A stretch of DNA of 64,000 nt from WRMS01 sp038562165 (GTDB lineage Bacteria; Bacillota; Peptococcia; DRI-13; UBA5745), in assembly GCA_038562165.1 (NCBI GenBank), contig JBCFAO010000019.1:1-64000 (forward strand), in the 5' to 3' direction. This document shows positions 17,551 to 25,884 of the stretch, in pieces. Below the pieces are notes generated by a model, which saw only the letters and a list, made by a program, of their open reading frames with translations, had not been told where the DNA came from and did no database searches. A program made the position numbers and the translations under genes. Each line of letters begins with the position of its first letter. Position 1 is the stretch's first letter.

Positions 17551-18175
17551 TTTTGCTTTTAGTGATTTGCTGTTCATTTTACCGGCAATCATTATTTCCT
17601 TATCGTTTCACGAGTTTTCCCATGCTTTTTCCGCTTATCAATTAGGGGACAGCACGGCCAAGAATGCTGGCCGTCTGTCTCTTAATCCTCTGCGCCATAT
17701 TGATCCCATAGGCCTTTTGGCTTTGATGTTCTTTCGTTTTGGCTGGGCTAAGCCCGTACCGGTAAATCCCTACCAATTTCGCAATGTGGACGAAAAAACC
17801 GGCATGCTGCTTACGGCCTTGGCAGGGCCAATGTCCAATGTTCTGCTGTGTTTTATCGGCGTAGGCGTGTTCACCTTTATACCTGACTATTTCCTCTACA
17901 CCATGCCCTGGCTTTACCGATTTTTAGTCTATTTCTGCTCCATTAACGCCAGCCTGGCTTTCTTTAATTTAATCCCCGTGCCGCCTTTAGACGGCTCCAA
18001 AATCCTTTTCGGCCTTTTGCCCGACCGCTTTTATCATGGTGCTCAGGTCGTGGAGCAATATGGCTTTGTTATCTTATTGCTGCTGATATTCGGCAACGTC
18101 CCTTCAAGAATCATCGGCCCTCTTTCCAACGGCCTGGTCAATAGCTTTGTAAAATTATTCAGCTTATTTAATTAA
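17543..18175 (+). CDS. Site-2 protease family zinc metalloprotease (M50)
   Basis: A membrane-embedded M50-type peptidase of about 210 aa. Seen: the zinc motif HEFSHA in the first membrane helix, a GPMSN segment in a middle helix, and NLIPVPPLDGSKIL, the N/D-P-x-x-x-D-G motif carrying the third zinc ligand. Four to six hydrophobic segments are present. It resembles the short YwhC-like family, which often lies beside trpS and scpAB in Clostridia. The start is uncertain: no ATG fits, and TTG 17543 with AGGTG just upstream places the first helix at residue 8. That start overlaps the lysA stop. Substrate unknown. Confidence 0.85.
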   Translation: MINFAFSDLLFILPAIIISLSFHEFSHAFSAYQLGDSTAKNAGRLSLNPLRHIDPIGLLALMFFRFGWAKPVPVNPYQFRNVDEKTGMLLTALAGPMSNVLLCFIGVGVFTFIPDYFLYTMPWLYRFLVYFCSINASLAFFNLIPVPPLDGSKILFGLLPDRFYHGAQVVEQYGFVILLLLIFGNVPSRIIGPLSNGLVNSFVKLFSLFN

Positions 18176-18201
18176 CGAACTCATCTAAGGGAGGAACATC
18201 C

Positions 18202-19194
18202 ATGTCACAAAAAAAAGGCATTATCTTGAGCGGTATGCGGCCCACAGGCCAATTGCACATTGGCCATCTCAGCGTCCTGGAGAACTGGGCCTTATTACAG
18301 CAGGATTATCAATGCTTCTATATGGTGGCAGATTGGCATGCGCTGACCAGCGATTATGACGATACCTCCCGCCTTGACGGCTTCCGTCAGACTATGCTTC
18401 TGGACTGGCTGGCTGCCGGCCTGGATCCTCAGCAATCTTCCATATTTATTCAATCTCATGTCAAAGCTCACGCCGAATTAACCCTGCTTTTGGGCATGAA
18501 TGTGCCCTTGCCTTGGCTGGAAAGAGTTCCTACCTACAAGGATCAGATTGAGCAGTTGGGCAAACAGGGCAAAGATATCAATACCTACGGTTTTCTGGGT
18601 TATCCCCTCTTAATGGCGGCAGACATCCTGGTTTACCGGGCTAATCTGGTGCCCGTAGGGGAGGATCAGGGAGCTCATCTTGAATTTTCCCGGGAGCTGG
18701 TCCGCCGCTTCCATCATCTGTACAATACCGAAATTTTCCCGGAGCCCCAGCCCAAATACGCCAAGATTGCCTCGCTGCCCGGCATTGACGGCAGGAAAAT
18801 GAGCAAAAGCTACCACAACGACATCGCCCTCAGCGCCACCACGGCGGAAATTACCGAAAAGGTGAGAAACATGGTGACGGACCCTGCCCGTATCAAGAAA
18901 ACAGATCCGGGCCATCCCGAAGTCTGCGTGGTCTACAAATACCATACCATCTATAACGAAGCCGCCGTACCGGAGATTCAAGAGGCCTGCCGCCAGGGCC
19001 AAATCGGCTGCGTAGAGTGCAAAAAACGGCTTGCCGCCATCATCGACGCCAAGCTGGCTCCCATCCGGGAAAGGCGGGAAACTTTTGCCCAAAACCCGGG
19101 GCTTTTGGCGGAGGTTATTGCCGAAGGCGACGCCAAGGCCAACCGGCAAGCGGAAGAAACCATGGCTTTAGTCAGAAAGGCCATGAATATTTGA
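18202..19194 (+). CDS. trpS: Tryptophanyl-tRNA synthetase
   Basis: Class I aminoacyl-tRNA synthetase charging tRNA-Trp. Seen: HIGH signature GQLHIGHL at about residue 17-24, the VPVGEDQGAHLE tryptophan-pocket segment, and the KMSKS loop GRKMSKSYHN near residue 197. 330 aa, the normal family length. The ATG has AGGGAGGAACATCC ahead. No T-box or tryptophan leader is visible in the 26-nt gap, so it probably reads through from the upstream genes. Confidence 0.97.
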   Translation: MSQKKGIILSGMRPTGQLHIGHLSVLENWALLQQDYQCFYMVADWHALTSDYDDTSRLDGFRQTMLLDWLAAGLDPQQSSIFIQSHVKAHAELTLLLGMNVPLPWLERVPTYKDQIEQLGKQGKDINTYGFLGYPLLMAADILVYRANLVPVGEDQGAHLEFSRELVRRFHHLYNTEIFPEPQPKYAKIASLPGIDGRKMSKSYHNDIALSATTAEITEKVRNMVTDPARIKKTDPGHPEVCVVYKYHTIYNEAAVPEIQEACRQGQIGCVECKKRLAAIIDAKLAPIRERRETFAQNPGLLAEVIAEGDAKANRQAEETMALVRKAMNI

Positions 19195-19224
19195 TCATAA
19201 ACATTTAATCGTAAAGAGGCGAAC

Positions 19225-20001
19225 ATGAGCTATCAAGTGGTATTGCCCGTATTTGAAGGTCCCATGGATTTGCTCCTTCATTTAATCGATACTCATAAGC
19301 TGGATATTTATAATATCCCTATCTCATTTATTACCGGCCAGTATATGGATTATCTGAAGAAGGCAGAGGAGATCGATTTGAATCTGTCCGGAGATTTCCT
19401 GGTGATGGCCGGTACTCTTTTGGCCATCAAGGCCAAGCTGCTGCTGCCTAAAAGGCCCCAGGAAACCGCGGAAGGCATGGAGGAGCTGGATCCCAGGGAC
19501 GAGCTGGTGGAAAAACTGCTGGAATACCGTCTCTATAAAGAAAACGCTCAGGAATTGAAGAAGATGGAGTCCAGCCAAACCCGGATTTATTACCGGGAAG
19601 TGGATGACAAACGTCTCTTAACTCTTTTTCCACCCCCTAATCCCATCGGCAACTTAAAAGCCGGGGATCTTCATAAGGCTTTTCAAGAGGTACTGCGGCT
19701 GATGACAGCCAGAGGCCAAACCATCACCTTGCAAAAGGACACCATGAGCTTAAAGGACCATATGGATTTAATGCTCACTACCCTGGCAGGCCACGGTGGC
19801 AGTGCTAAGTTTGCCGATTTGCTTACCCCTTGTCAGACCGTTATGGAAGTGGTCACGGCTTTTTTGGCCATGCTGGAGCTGCTGGCCAAGGGCCGGATCT
19901 GGGTCCGGCAAGACAGCCTGTTCGGCGAAATCTTTGTCTGTATTAATAATATTCCGGAAAAGGAGGAGCCAGCCTTTGAATCTATATCAGCAGGAGACTA
20001 A
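19225..20001 (+). CDS. scpA: Segregation and condensation protein A
   Basis: Kleisin subunit of the SMC-ScpA-ScpB condensin that organises the nucleoid. Seen: the typical start YQVVLPVFEGPMDLLLHLI, then LDIYNIPISFITGQYMDYL, a middle helical segment, and a winged-helix C-terminus. 258 aa, as expected. The ATG is preceded by AAAGAGGCGAAC. Overlaps scpB by 26 nt. Confidence 0.96.
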   Translation: MSYQVVLPVFEGPMDLLLHLIDTHKLDIYNIPISFITGQYMDYLKKAEEIDLNLSGDFLVMAGTLLAIKAKLLLPKRPQETAEGMEELDPRDELVEKLLEYRLYKENAQELKKMESSQTRIYYREVDDKRLLTLFPPPNPIGNLKAGDLHKAFQEVLRLMTARGQTITLQKDTMSLKDHMDLMLTTLAGHGGSAKFADLLTPCQTVMEVVTAFLAMLELLAKGRIWVRQDSLFGEIFVCINNIPEKEEPAFESISAGD

Positions 20002-20524
20002 AGAAATACTGGAAGCCTTGCTCCTTTGCTCCGCCGAACCCCTGACCTTATCTGCCCTCATGGAAATCACCGGTTACGAATCCGGCCAGATTTTAGAGGC
20101 CTTGAGCCTTCTGCAGCAAGAATATGTCCAGCAGGGCCGGGGTTTTGAAATCTGTGAAATTGCCGGCGGCTGGATGTTTGCCACCTTTCCCAAGCATGCT
20201 CCTTATATTGAGAAACTGGTTAAGCCCCGGCTGTCTACTTTAAGTCAGGCTTCTTTGGAGGTTTTGTCCATCATCGCCTACCGTCAGCCCATTACCCGGG
20301 CGGAGATGGAGGAAATCCGGGGCGTTAGCTGCGACTCCTCCGTTAACACCCTGCTGGAGCGCAATTTGATCCGGGAATCGGGCCGCAAGGACGCTCCCGG
20401 CAGGCCTATTTTGTTTTCCACCACTACAGATTTTCTGAAATATTTCGGCTTGACTTCTCTGCAGGATCTGCCGGCTTTGGAGAGATTACAGACGGAGGAA
20501 ACAAGCCCCTTAAATAACGAATAG
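19976..20524 (+). CDS. scpB: Segregation and condensation protein B
   Basis: Partner of ScpA in the condensin complex; two tandem winged-helix domains. Seen: EILEALLLCSAEPLTL at the N-terminus and the strongly conserved LEVLSIIAYRQPITRAEMEE and GRPILFSTTTDFLKYFGL. The start is read as TTG 19976 because AGGAGG lies 8-9 nt ahead and the protein then begins at the family position; an open frame extends upstream inside scpA but is a frame shadow. 182 aa. Confidence 0.93.
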   Translation: MNLYQQETKEILEALLLCSAEPLTLSALMEITGYESGQILEALSLLQQEYVQQGRGFEICEIAGGWMFATFPKHAPYIEKLVKPRLSTLSQASLEVLSIIAYRQPITRAEMEEIRGVSCDSSVNTLLERNLIRESGRKDAPGRPILFSTTTDFLKYFGLTSLQDLPALERLQTEETSPLNNE

Positions 20525-20565
20525 AAAGTTTAAGTGCAGACTTGCAATATTAGGAGGTACCCACA

Positions 20566-21492
20566 GTGTCCTTATACATCAAAACGCCCCTCTTGGAGAT
20601 GCTTGATTACAGCGGCGCTAACAGGTCCGTCAGCCTGAAGATGGAAGCCTATCAGCCGGTTGGTTCTTTTAAGCTGAGAGGAATTGAAACCTTGTGCAAA
20701 CAGGCGATTCAGGGGGGAGCGAGGCACTTGGTTTCCTCTTCCGGCGGCAATGCCGGTTTAGCCACAGCTTATGCAGGCAGGAAGCTGGGAATAAAAACTA
20801 CGGTGGTTCTTCCGAAAACCACGCCGGCATTTGTCATCGATAAGCTTGAAAAAGAAAAGGCTGCGGTAACGATACAGGGAGGGGTCTGGGACGAAGCAAA
20901 CGCTTACGCTTTATCCTTGGTTTCGACAAAGGAAACCGCTTATATCCCGCCCTTTGACCATCCCGCCTTATGGGAAGGCCATTCCACAATGATAGACGAA
21001 TTAAAGGCAGACTGCGCGGAACAACCGGATTTGGTTGTGCTGTCTGTGGGCGGCGGCGGTCTTATGTGCGGCGTGATGGAGGGGCTGCTCAAAAACCGCT
21101 GGGAAGCCACCCGTATTCTTGCCGTCGAGACAGAGGGAGCGGCCTCGTTATATCAATCAGTCAAAAGCAACCGCCTTGTTCAATTGGATAAAATTGATAC
21201 CAGCGCAAGCAGCTTAGGCGCAAAGCAGGTGACGCCAAAGGCCTTGGAATACGCCAACAGGTATAATATCTCCCCTTACTTAGTGTCCGATGAATCGGCC
21301 AACAAGGCTTGCGTGCGGTTTCTCGAAGAATACAGAACAATGATTGAACCGGCCTGCGGGGCGTCTTTGTCCGTTGTTTACGACAATAGCCCTGTTTTGC
21401 AGGATTATAAGAATATCGTGATCATCGTTTGCGGCGGCGCCGTTGTCAATATAGAAAAAATAATGACTTGGAAAGAACAATACCGTTTGTAA
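20566..21492 (+). CDS. PLP-dependent serine/threonine dehydratase-like enzyme
   Basis: A fold-type II PLP enzyme of 308 aa, most like L-serine/threonine ammonia-lyases of the eukaryotic SDH type. Seen: Schiff-base lysine in GSFKLRGIE (about residue 36), the substrate/phosphate loop SSGGNAG, VLSVGGGGLMCGVMEG as the tetraglycine PLP phosphate cradle, and a conserved C in the VCGGAVVN C-terminal strand. GTG start with TAGGAGGTACCCACA. It stands between scpB and the spore genes with its own ribosome site; no promoter is obvious. Could also be another pyridoxal lyase. Confidence 0.8.
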   Translation: MSLYIKTPLLEMLDYSGANRSVSLKMEAYQPVGSFKLRGIETLCKQAIQGGARHLVSSSGGNAGLATAYAGRKLGIKTTVVLPKTTPAFVIDKLEKEKAAVTIQGGVWDEANAYALSLVSTKETAYIPPFDHPALWEGHSTMIDELKADCAEQPDLVVLSVGGGGLMCGVMEGLLKNRWEATRILAVETEGAASLYQSVKSNRLVQLDKIDTSASSLGAKQVTPKALEYANRYNISPYLVSDESANKACVRFLEEYRTMIEPACGASLSVVYDNSPVLQDYKNIVIIVCGGAVVNIEKIMTWKEQYRL

Positions 21493-21582
21493 TGAGAATT
21501 TCTGCCGGGGAATTGGCCGCAACAAGCCTTTTCTCCGGTTTTCTTTTGTATATTTTGCCAGTTCTTGGCCAACACTAAAGCC

Positions 21583-22134
21583 ATGCTTACCGCAATCATT
21601 TCTATACTTATCATCATTATATTTCTGCTGCTGTGGCCCTTTACCTTCAAAATAAAAGGCCGGCTGGAAGAAAATCCGCTGCATTTTCGCTGTCAGGTGA
21701 GAATGGGGCCTTTTCGCTATACCCTTTTTCCCATCAAAAGCAGGGATGAGGCGGTGAATATGGAAAAGGCCGGCAGCACAGCGGCCCTGCCGGCAATCCG
21801 CTACCTGGCGAAGCATATCAGTATCCGGAAAGCGACCTGGCAGTTGGCCTATTCCTTGCCTGATGCCGCAGATGTGGCTTTAAGCGGCGGCATCCTGCTG
21901 TCTTGCTTCGATCTGGCTGCCCTCTGGCTGCAGGCTAAAAGCGGCAAGAGGCACAAGGTGGTCTCTTATAGCCTAAAGCCCGGCTTTGGCGGCGGTTACA
22001 GCCTGTCCGGAGAGTTTTTATGTATGCTGCGGCTAAACCTGGGGCATATTGTGGTTAGTTTAGGTATTTTTATGATTCAGCAGCGCAGGCTGCGAAAAAG
22101 GGAGGGTATAGCTTATGGAACAGCATCCTATTGA
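21583..22134 (+). CDS. DUF2953 membrane protein (YtfI-like)
   Basis: A protein of about 183 aa with one N-terminal membrane helix (MLTAIISILIIIIFLLLWPF) and a soluble basic C-terminal half. It matches the DUF2953/YtfI position next to the gerW/ytfJ gene, a pair that in Bacillus is expressed in the forespore. The start is uncertain: ATG 21583 lacks a Shine-Dalgarno sequence and TTG 21565 does too. A forespore-like GTATA...ACTA pair (21548-21552, 21571-21577) would give an almost leaderless transcript, so I do not rely on it. Overlaps the next gene by 20 nt. Confidence 0.75.
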   Translation: MLTAIISILIIIIFLLLWPFTFKIKGRLEENPLHFRCQVRMGPFRYTLFPIKSRDEAVNMEKAGSTAALPAIRYLAKHISIRKATWQLAYSLPDAADVALSGGILLSCFDLAALWLQAKSGKRHKVVSYSLKPGFGGGYSLSGEFLCMLRLNLGHIVVSLGIFMIQQRRLRKREGIAYGTASY

Positions 22135-22645
22135 AGGTTTGATGCGAACGGCTCTGGAAAACATCAAGGATATGGTGGACGTCAGCACAGTGGTAGGGGA
22201 TCCCATTGATAATGGCAGCGGTATATTTATGGTGCCCATTTGTAAGGTTAGTTGCGGCTTTGTCTCCGGCGGCAGCGAGTTCGGCAGCCTGGAGATAGGC
22301 GGCTCGGGCAACAACGGCAACGGCGGCGGCAAATCCCAGCAAAAAGAGAGCAACCCCCAGGCCCCTGCCAATTCAGCAAGCGGCAGTTCAGCCAATGTCA
22401 AACCGACCTTTCCTTTCGGCGGCGGCAGCGGCGCCGGCGTGGGCATCACGCCCATCGGCTTTCTGGTAGTTCAGGGAGATCAGGTACGTTTGGTTACTTT
22501 GGACAGTACGGTAAATCTGGTGGAACGGGTGGCTGATTTGACGCCGAAAGCCATCGAAAAGCTGAAGCAGGTGTTGAGCAAAAAAGCCCCTGCCCCAAGC
22601 GATGCCGGCAGCACAGCAACAAATTTAAGCGGCATAGATATTTAA
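22115..22645 (+). CDS. ytfJ: GerW family sporulation protein (YtfJ)
   Basis: A 176-aa forespore protein of the GerW/YtfJ family, linked in Bacillus to spore germination. Seen: HPIEGLMRTALENIKDMVD at the N-terminus, DPIDNGSGIFMVPICKVSCG, a Gly/Ser/Asn-rich variable insert at about residue 60-105, then the conserved GVGITPIGFLVV and a C-terminal amphipathic segment. ATG with GGGAGGGTATAGCTT. Coupled to the DUF2953 gene by overlap. Confidence 0.92.
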   Translation: MEQHPIEGLMRTALENIKDMVDVSTVVGDPIDNGSGIFMVPICKVSCGFVSGGSEFGSLEIGGSGNNGNGGGKSQQKESNPQAPANSASGSSANVKPTFPFGGGSGAGVGITPIGFLVVQGDQVRLVTLDSTVNLVERVADLTPKAIEKLKQVLSKKAPAPSDAGSTATNLSGIDI

Positions 22646-22677
22646 CAGACTATCATCTCGTTGAAACGCATGCAGGT

Positions 22678-22708
22678 AAGAAAATTTTCTACACACGAAA
22701 ATTTTCTT
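22678..22708. other. Perfect 12-bp hairpin after ytfJ
   Basis: AAGAAAATTTTC (22678-22689) and GAAAATTTTCTT (22697-22708) with loop TACACAC. There is no following T tract beyond CTTCTT, so it may be a weak terminator or a processing/stability element between ytfJ and spmA. Confidence 0.5.
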
Positions 22709-22770
22709 CTTAGGCGTTATAGGGAAAAGCCTCCGCCCATAAGTTAAACGAAGGGACGGAGGTGGGACAG

Positions 22771-23355
22771 TTGTTGTCGAAAATCTGGCTGGGTATGATT
22801 CTGATCGGTGGGGCCTACGGCATATTAAAGGGAGAAGGCAGCGCCGTACTTCAGGCGGCGATTGCCGCGGCGGAGGCGGCGGTAAAAAACGGCTTGCAGC
22901 TAGCGGGAATATTGGCCTTTTGGCTAGGGGTTATGGAAGTGGCCCAGCGTTCCGGCCTGGTGGAAAAAATGGCCAAGGCTTGCCGGCCTTTGCTGGTCAA
23001 GCTGTTTCCCTCCCTGCCGCCGGACCACCCGGCCCTGGGCAGCATTTTACTGAATCTTACCGCTAATTTTCTCGGCATGGGCAATGCCGCTACGCCTTTT
23101 GGCCTGAAAGCCATGGAGCAGATGGATCAGCTAGCCGGCCATACCGGCACAGCCAGCGACGCCATGTGCACTTTTCTGGCTTTAAATGCCGCCGGACTAA
23201 CCATTATCCCCACTACTGTTTTAGGCCTGCGGCTGGCTGAGGGTTCTCAATGGCCGGCAGCCTTTTTGCTGCCCATGGTGCTGACGGGACTAACAGGTAC
23301 GGCAGCCGCGTTAATCATAGACCGTCTCCTGCGCCACCGCAAAAAGGGGTGGTGA
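22771..23355 (+). CDS. spmA: Spore maturation protein A
   Basis: Gate/nucleoside-recognition domain membrane protein needed with SpmB for spore core dehydration. Seen: hydrophobic N-terminal helix IWLGMILIGGAYGIL, then LNLTANFLGMGNAATPFGLKA, the hallmark G-N-A-A-T-P-F of the Gate family, and further membrane segments. TTG 22771 is preferred: GGAGGTG lies 6 nt upstream, whereas GTG 22762 would lie inside that ribosome site. About 194 aa, normal for the family. spmB starts 2 nt after its stop. Confidence 0.93.
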   Translation: MLSKIWLGMILIGGAYGILKGEGSAVLQAAIAAAEAAVKNGLQLAGILAFWLGVMEVAQRSGLVEKMAKACRPLLVKLFPSLPPDHPALGSILLNLTANFLGMGNAATPFGLKAMEQMDQLAGHTGTASDAMCTFLALNAAGLTIIPTTVLGLRLAEGSQWPAAFLLPMVLTGLTGTAAALIIDRLLRHRKKGW

Positions 23356-23357
23356 CT

Positions 23358-23867
23358 ATGGATACCGGAATAACGCTGTTGCTTTGCTTTATCTTATTGT
23401 TTGGCTATTTCCGCAAAGTGGATTTGTATGATTCCTTCGTCACCGGAGCCGCCCAGGGCATCAAAAGCGGTTTGAGTCTGATTCCCTATTTGCTGGCTAT
23501 TCTATTCCCTGTATACCTTTGGCAGGGATTGGGTCTGACGGGGGCCCTTTGTGACAAGCTGGCTCCCTGGCTAGCTTTTATCGGCCTGCCCGGTGAGGTC
23601 CTACCGCTGATGATCATGAGGCCCCTTTCCGGCAGCGCCTCTCTGGGTATACTGACGGATATTTTCAGCCGCCAGGGTCCCGATTCCCCGGCGGGGCTTT
23701 TAGCCTCCATTTATCAGGGAGGCACGGATACTACTTTTTTTGTGCTTACTGTTTATTGCGGCTCCGTAGGCGTCAAAAATTACCGCCATACTTTAAAGGC
23801 CTGCCTGACGGCGGATCTGGTCGTTTATGGAGCAGGGCTCTTTTGGCTGGCCTTGCTGCTTAAATGA
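23358..23867 (+). CDS. spmB: Spore maturation protein B
   Basis: Second Gate-domain subunit, 169 aa. Seen: KSGLSLIPYLLAILFPVYLW, MRPLSGSASLGIL and YQGGTDTTFFVLTVYCGSVG, typical SpmB segments. ATG 23358 has GGGGTGGTGACT ahead; an upstream open frame within spmA is ignored. The stop overlaps the frame of the next gene. Confidence 0.94.
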   Translation: MDTGITLLLCFILLFGYFRKVDLYDSFVTGAAQGIKSGLSLIPYLLAILFPVYLWQGLGLTGALCDKLAPWLAFIGLPGEVLPLMIMRPLSGSASLGILTDIFSRQGPDSPAGLLASIYQGGTDTTFFVLTVYCGSVGVKNYRHTLKACLTADLVVYGAGLFWLALLLK

Positions 23868-23911
23868 ACATTTGGTATACTATTAAAAAACAGATTAAAG
23901 GAAGCGGTATT

Positions 23912-24634
23912 TTGGAGCGTTTACAAAAATATATAGCCCGTTGTGGCCTGGCCTCCCGCCGGCAGGCTGAAGAAATAATCCGGGAGGGTAAGGTCAAAGT
24001 CAACGGTAAAGTGATAACGGAGATGGGGACCCAGATCGATCCGGAAAAGGACAGGGTAACCGTAGAGGGCCGCCGCTTGCGGACAAAAGAGGCCCAAACC
24101 TATATTTTGCTGTACAAGCCGGCGGGAGTAGTTACTACCTGCCGGGATCCTCAACGGCGAAAAACAGTGCTGGATTTGCTTCCCGGCAAAAAGCGTCTTT
24201 TTCCCGTAGGCCGTTTGGACTATGAGACGGAAGGCTTGCTGCTGCTTACCGACGACGGCGAATTGGCCAATCAATTGTCTCATCCCAAGTACAAAATCCC
24301 CAAAACCTATTTAGTGGAAACCGACGGCTTAATCACCGAAGAAAAAGCAGCCAAGCTGGCTAAAGGAGTTAAGCTGGAAGACGGCCCAACCCAGCCGGCC
24401 AAGGTAAAAATCGAGTATTACAGCCAGGAAGGCAGCCGCTTTTATCTTACCATCACCGAAGGCCGCAATCGTCAAGTGCGCCGGATGTGTCAGGCTATCG
24501 GTCTGAATGTGGTTTATCTTTGCCGTACAAAAATGGGCTTTTTGAACTTAAACGGCCTGGCCTTGGGGGGCCATCGCCGGCTTAAAACCCAGGAAGTAAA
24601 GAAATTAATGGCATTAGTTGGCCAGTCCTCTTAG
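23912..24634 (+). CDS. rluB: 23S rRNA pseudouridine synthase RluB family
   Basis: Makes a pseudouridine in 23S rRNA (U2605 type in E. coli numbering). Seen: N-terminal S4 RNA-binding domain (RLQKYIARCGLASRRQAEEI), then the catalytic motif VGRLDYETEGLLLLTDDG with the nucleophilic Asp, and EGRNRQVRRMC. TTG 23912 is chosen because AAAGGAAG lies 6-7 nt upstream and the protein then begins like its relatives; ATG 23864 would add a poor N-terminus. 240 aa. This spmA-spmB-rluB order is common in Peptococcaceae-type genomes. Confidence 0.93.
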   Translation: MERLQKYIARCGLASRRQAEEIIREGKVKVNGKVITEMGTQIDPEKDRVTVEGRRLRTKEAQTYILLYKPAGVVTTCRDPQRRKTVLDLLPGKKRLFPVGRLDYETEGLLLLTDDGELANQLSHPKYKIPKTYLVETDGLITEEKAAKLAKGVKLEDGPTQPAKVKIEYYSQEGSRFYLTITEGRNRQVRRMCQAIGLNVVYLCRTKMGFLNLNGLALGGHRRLKTQEVKKLMALVGQSS

Positions 24635-24693
24635 GGGATCTCAAAAGGGATTGCCTCTGGAATTGCCGATTAAGGAGCCTGCCTTGAAATACC

Positions 24694-24722
24694 TTGCAAT
24701 CTTGAGCAGAAAATAGTAAAAT
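24694..24722 (+). promoter_or_regulatory. Sigma-A-like promoter before the HutP-family gene
   Basis: TTGCAA (24694-24699), 17 bp, TAAAAT (24717-24722), in the 123-nt gap after rluB. Confidence 0.55.
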
Positions 24723-24757
24723 TAAGATTGGACATTAACGAGGGTAGAGGCGTATTG

Positions 24758-25204
24758 ATGGAACACGGATCAAAGAAAATCTCATCGGCTGCAATTCGCA
24801 TGGCATTGACGGACACAAGAGAGGATGAGCAGACCTTAAAAAAAGAGCTGGCACTGATCGGTATTCGCGCCGTCGCAGTAGATTATGGCGGCGATTTTGC
24901 CATGTCCACAAAAAAGATTATCGAGAGAGCCATTGTTGCCGCAAAGCGGGAGCAGGTCATCAAGGATAACCACTACGATGAGGGAGCCGTAGCCGGCGCC
25001 ACCCGGGAAGCTTTAGGCCAGATTTTAAATAAGGCCTTCGGTCTTAATGTAGGAGGCAAGCTGGCTATTGCCCGCAGCGGTGATCATATTACGGTTTGCG
25101 TTTATTTGGCCATCGGCCTTCTTCATTTGAATGAGATTGCCATCGGCTTAGCTCATCGAGTGGCGCCGGATCTCAGGACAGGGGAGGGAGCCTCATCCAG
25201 GTAA
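24758..25204 (+). CDS. HutP family protein
   Basis: A 148-aa protein of the HutP family, whose founder is the histidine-dependent RNA-binding antiterminator of the Bacillus hut operon. Seen: SSAAIRMALTDTREDE at the N-terminus, AVAGATREALGQILNKA and the C-terminal IAIGLAHRV. Compared from memory with Bacillus HutP, the last metal-binding His (near H138) is kept but the His73/His77 pair (SHALYHATMEAL) is replaced by EGAVAGATREAL. Ligand and RNA target may therefore differ. ATG 24758 has AGAGG ahead. It precedes and overlaps cmk, with no hut genes nearby. Confidence 0.8.
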   Translation: MEHGSKKISSAAIRMALTDTREDEQTLKKELALIGIRAVAVDYGGDFAMSTKKIIERAIVAAKREQVIKDNHYDEGAVAGATREALGQILNKAFGLNVGGKLAIARSGDHITVCVYLAIGLLHLNEIAIGLAHRVAPDLRTGEGASSR

Positions 25205-25866
25205 GTATAGACGGACCTGCCGGAGCAGGCAAAAGCAGCGTGGCTAAAGCCTTAGCCGCTAATCTGGGCTTTATCCATATCGACACCGGCGCTATGTACA
25301 GAGCCTTGACTTGGCTGGCTTTGCAGCAAGGCATTCCTTTGACGGATGAGCAGGCTCTAGGCCGGCTGGCCCGGGAAGCTGTTATTGATTTCCGGACAGG
25401 GCAGGACGCCGAAGCAAGCCAACAAGTGTTCTGCCAAGGGCAAAATGTTACGGAAGTAATCCGCAGCCAGGAGGTTAGCCGGGCAGTTTCCCAAGTGGCT
25501 GCTGTGGCAGGGGTCAGGGAAGCGCTGACCGGAGCCCAGCGGCGTTTAGCGGCTCACCGGGATGTGGTCATGGACGGCAGAGATATTGGCACTGTTGTTT
25601 TGCCCCAGGCTGATTGCAAGATTTATTTGACGGCTTCCGTAGAGGAACGGGCTTTGCGCCGCTGGAAAGAAAGAGAGGCCAAAGACCGGGATCAGACTCT
25701 GGAGGACATCGTTCAGGATATTGCCAGGCGGGATTATGAAGATACCCACAGAATTACCAGTCCTTTACGGCCGGCGGCAGACAGCATTTTACTTGATTCC
25801 ACGGCTCTGAGCTTTCAGGAGGTTGTGGAAAAAGCTCTTGCTCTTGTCCGCTCGGTACAAGCTTGA
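25195..25866 (+). CDS. cmk: Cytidylate kinase, probable ATC start
   Basis: Phosphorylates CMP/dCMP to the diphosphate. Seen: P-loop VSIDGPAGAGKSSVAKALA, DTGAMYRALTW, VVMDGRDIGTVVLP, and RREAKDR-type lid residues. The P-loop lies upstream of the first GTG (25240), so that start would be non-functional. Between the in-frame stop at 25132-25134 and the P-loop there is no ATG, GTG, TTG or CTG; ATC 25195 follows GGGAGGGAG at a suitable distance and gives the normal N-terminus (M)QVSIDGP. About 223 aa, normal length. Overlaps the HutP-family gene by 10 nt, implying coupled translation. A sequencing error would be the alternative. Confidence 0.9.
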   Translation: MQVSIDGPAGAGKSSVAKALAANLGFIHIDTGAMYRALTWLALQQGIPLTDEQALGRLAREAVIDFRTGQDAEASQQVFCQGQNVTEVIRSQEVSRAVSQVAAVAGVREALTGAQRRLAAHRDVVMDGRDIGTVVLPQADCKIYLTASVEERALRRWKEREAKDRDQTLEDIVQDIARRDYEDTHRITSPLRPAADSILLDSTALSFQEVVEKALALVRSVQA

Positions 25867-25884
25867 TAAATGGAGAATCACTGC

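Noticed and set aside
21548..21577. Forespore promoter for the DUF2953 gene
   Set aside because: The elements are imperfect (18-bp spacing, AACACTA) and would place the transcription start on the start codon.
24728..25204. Chorismate mutase AroH for the gene before cmk
   Set aside because: Gene position suggested it, but the sequence matches the HutP family instead.
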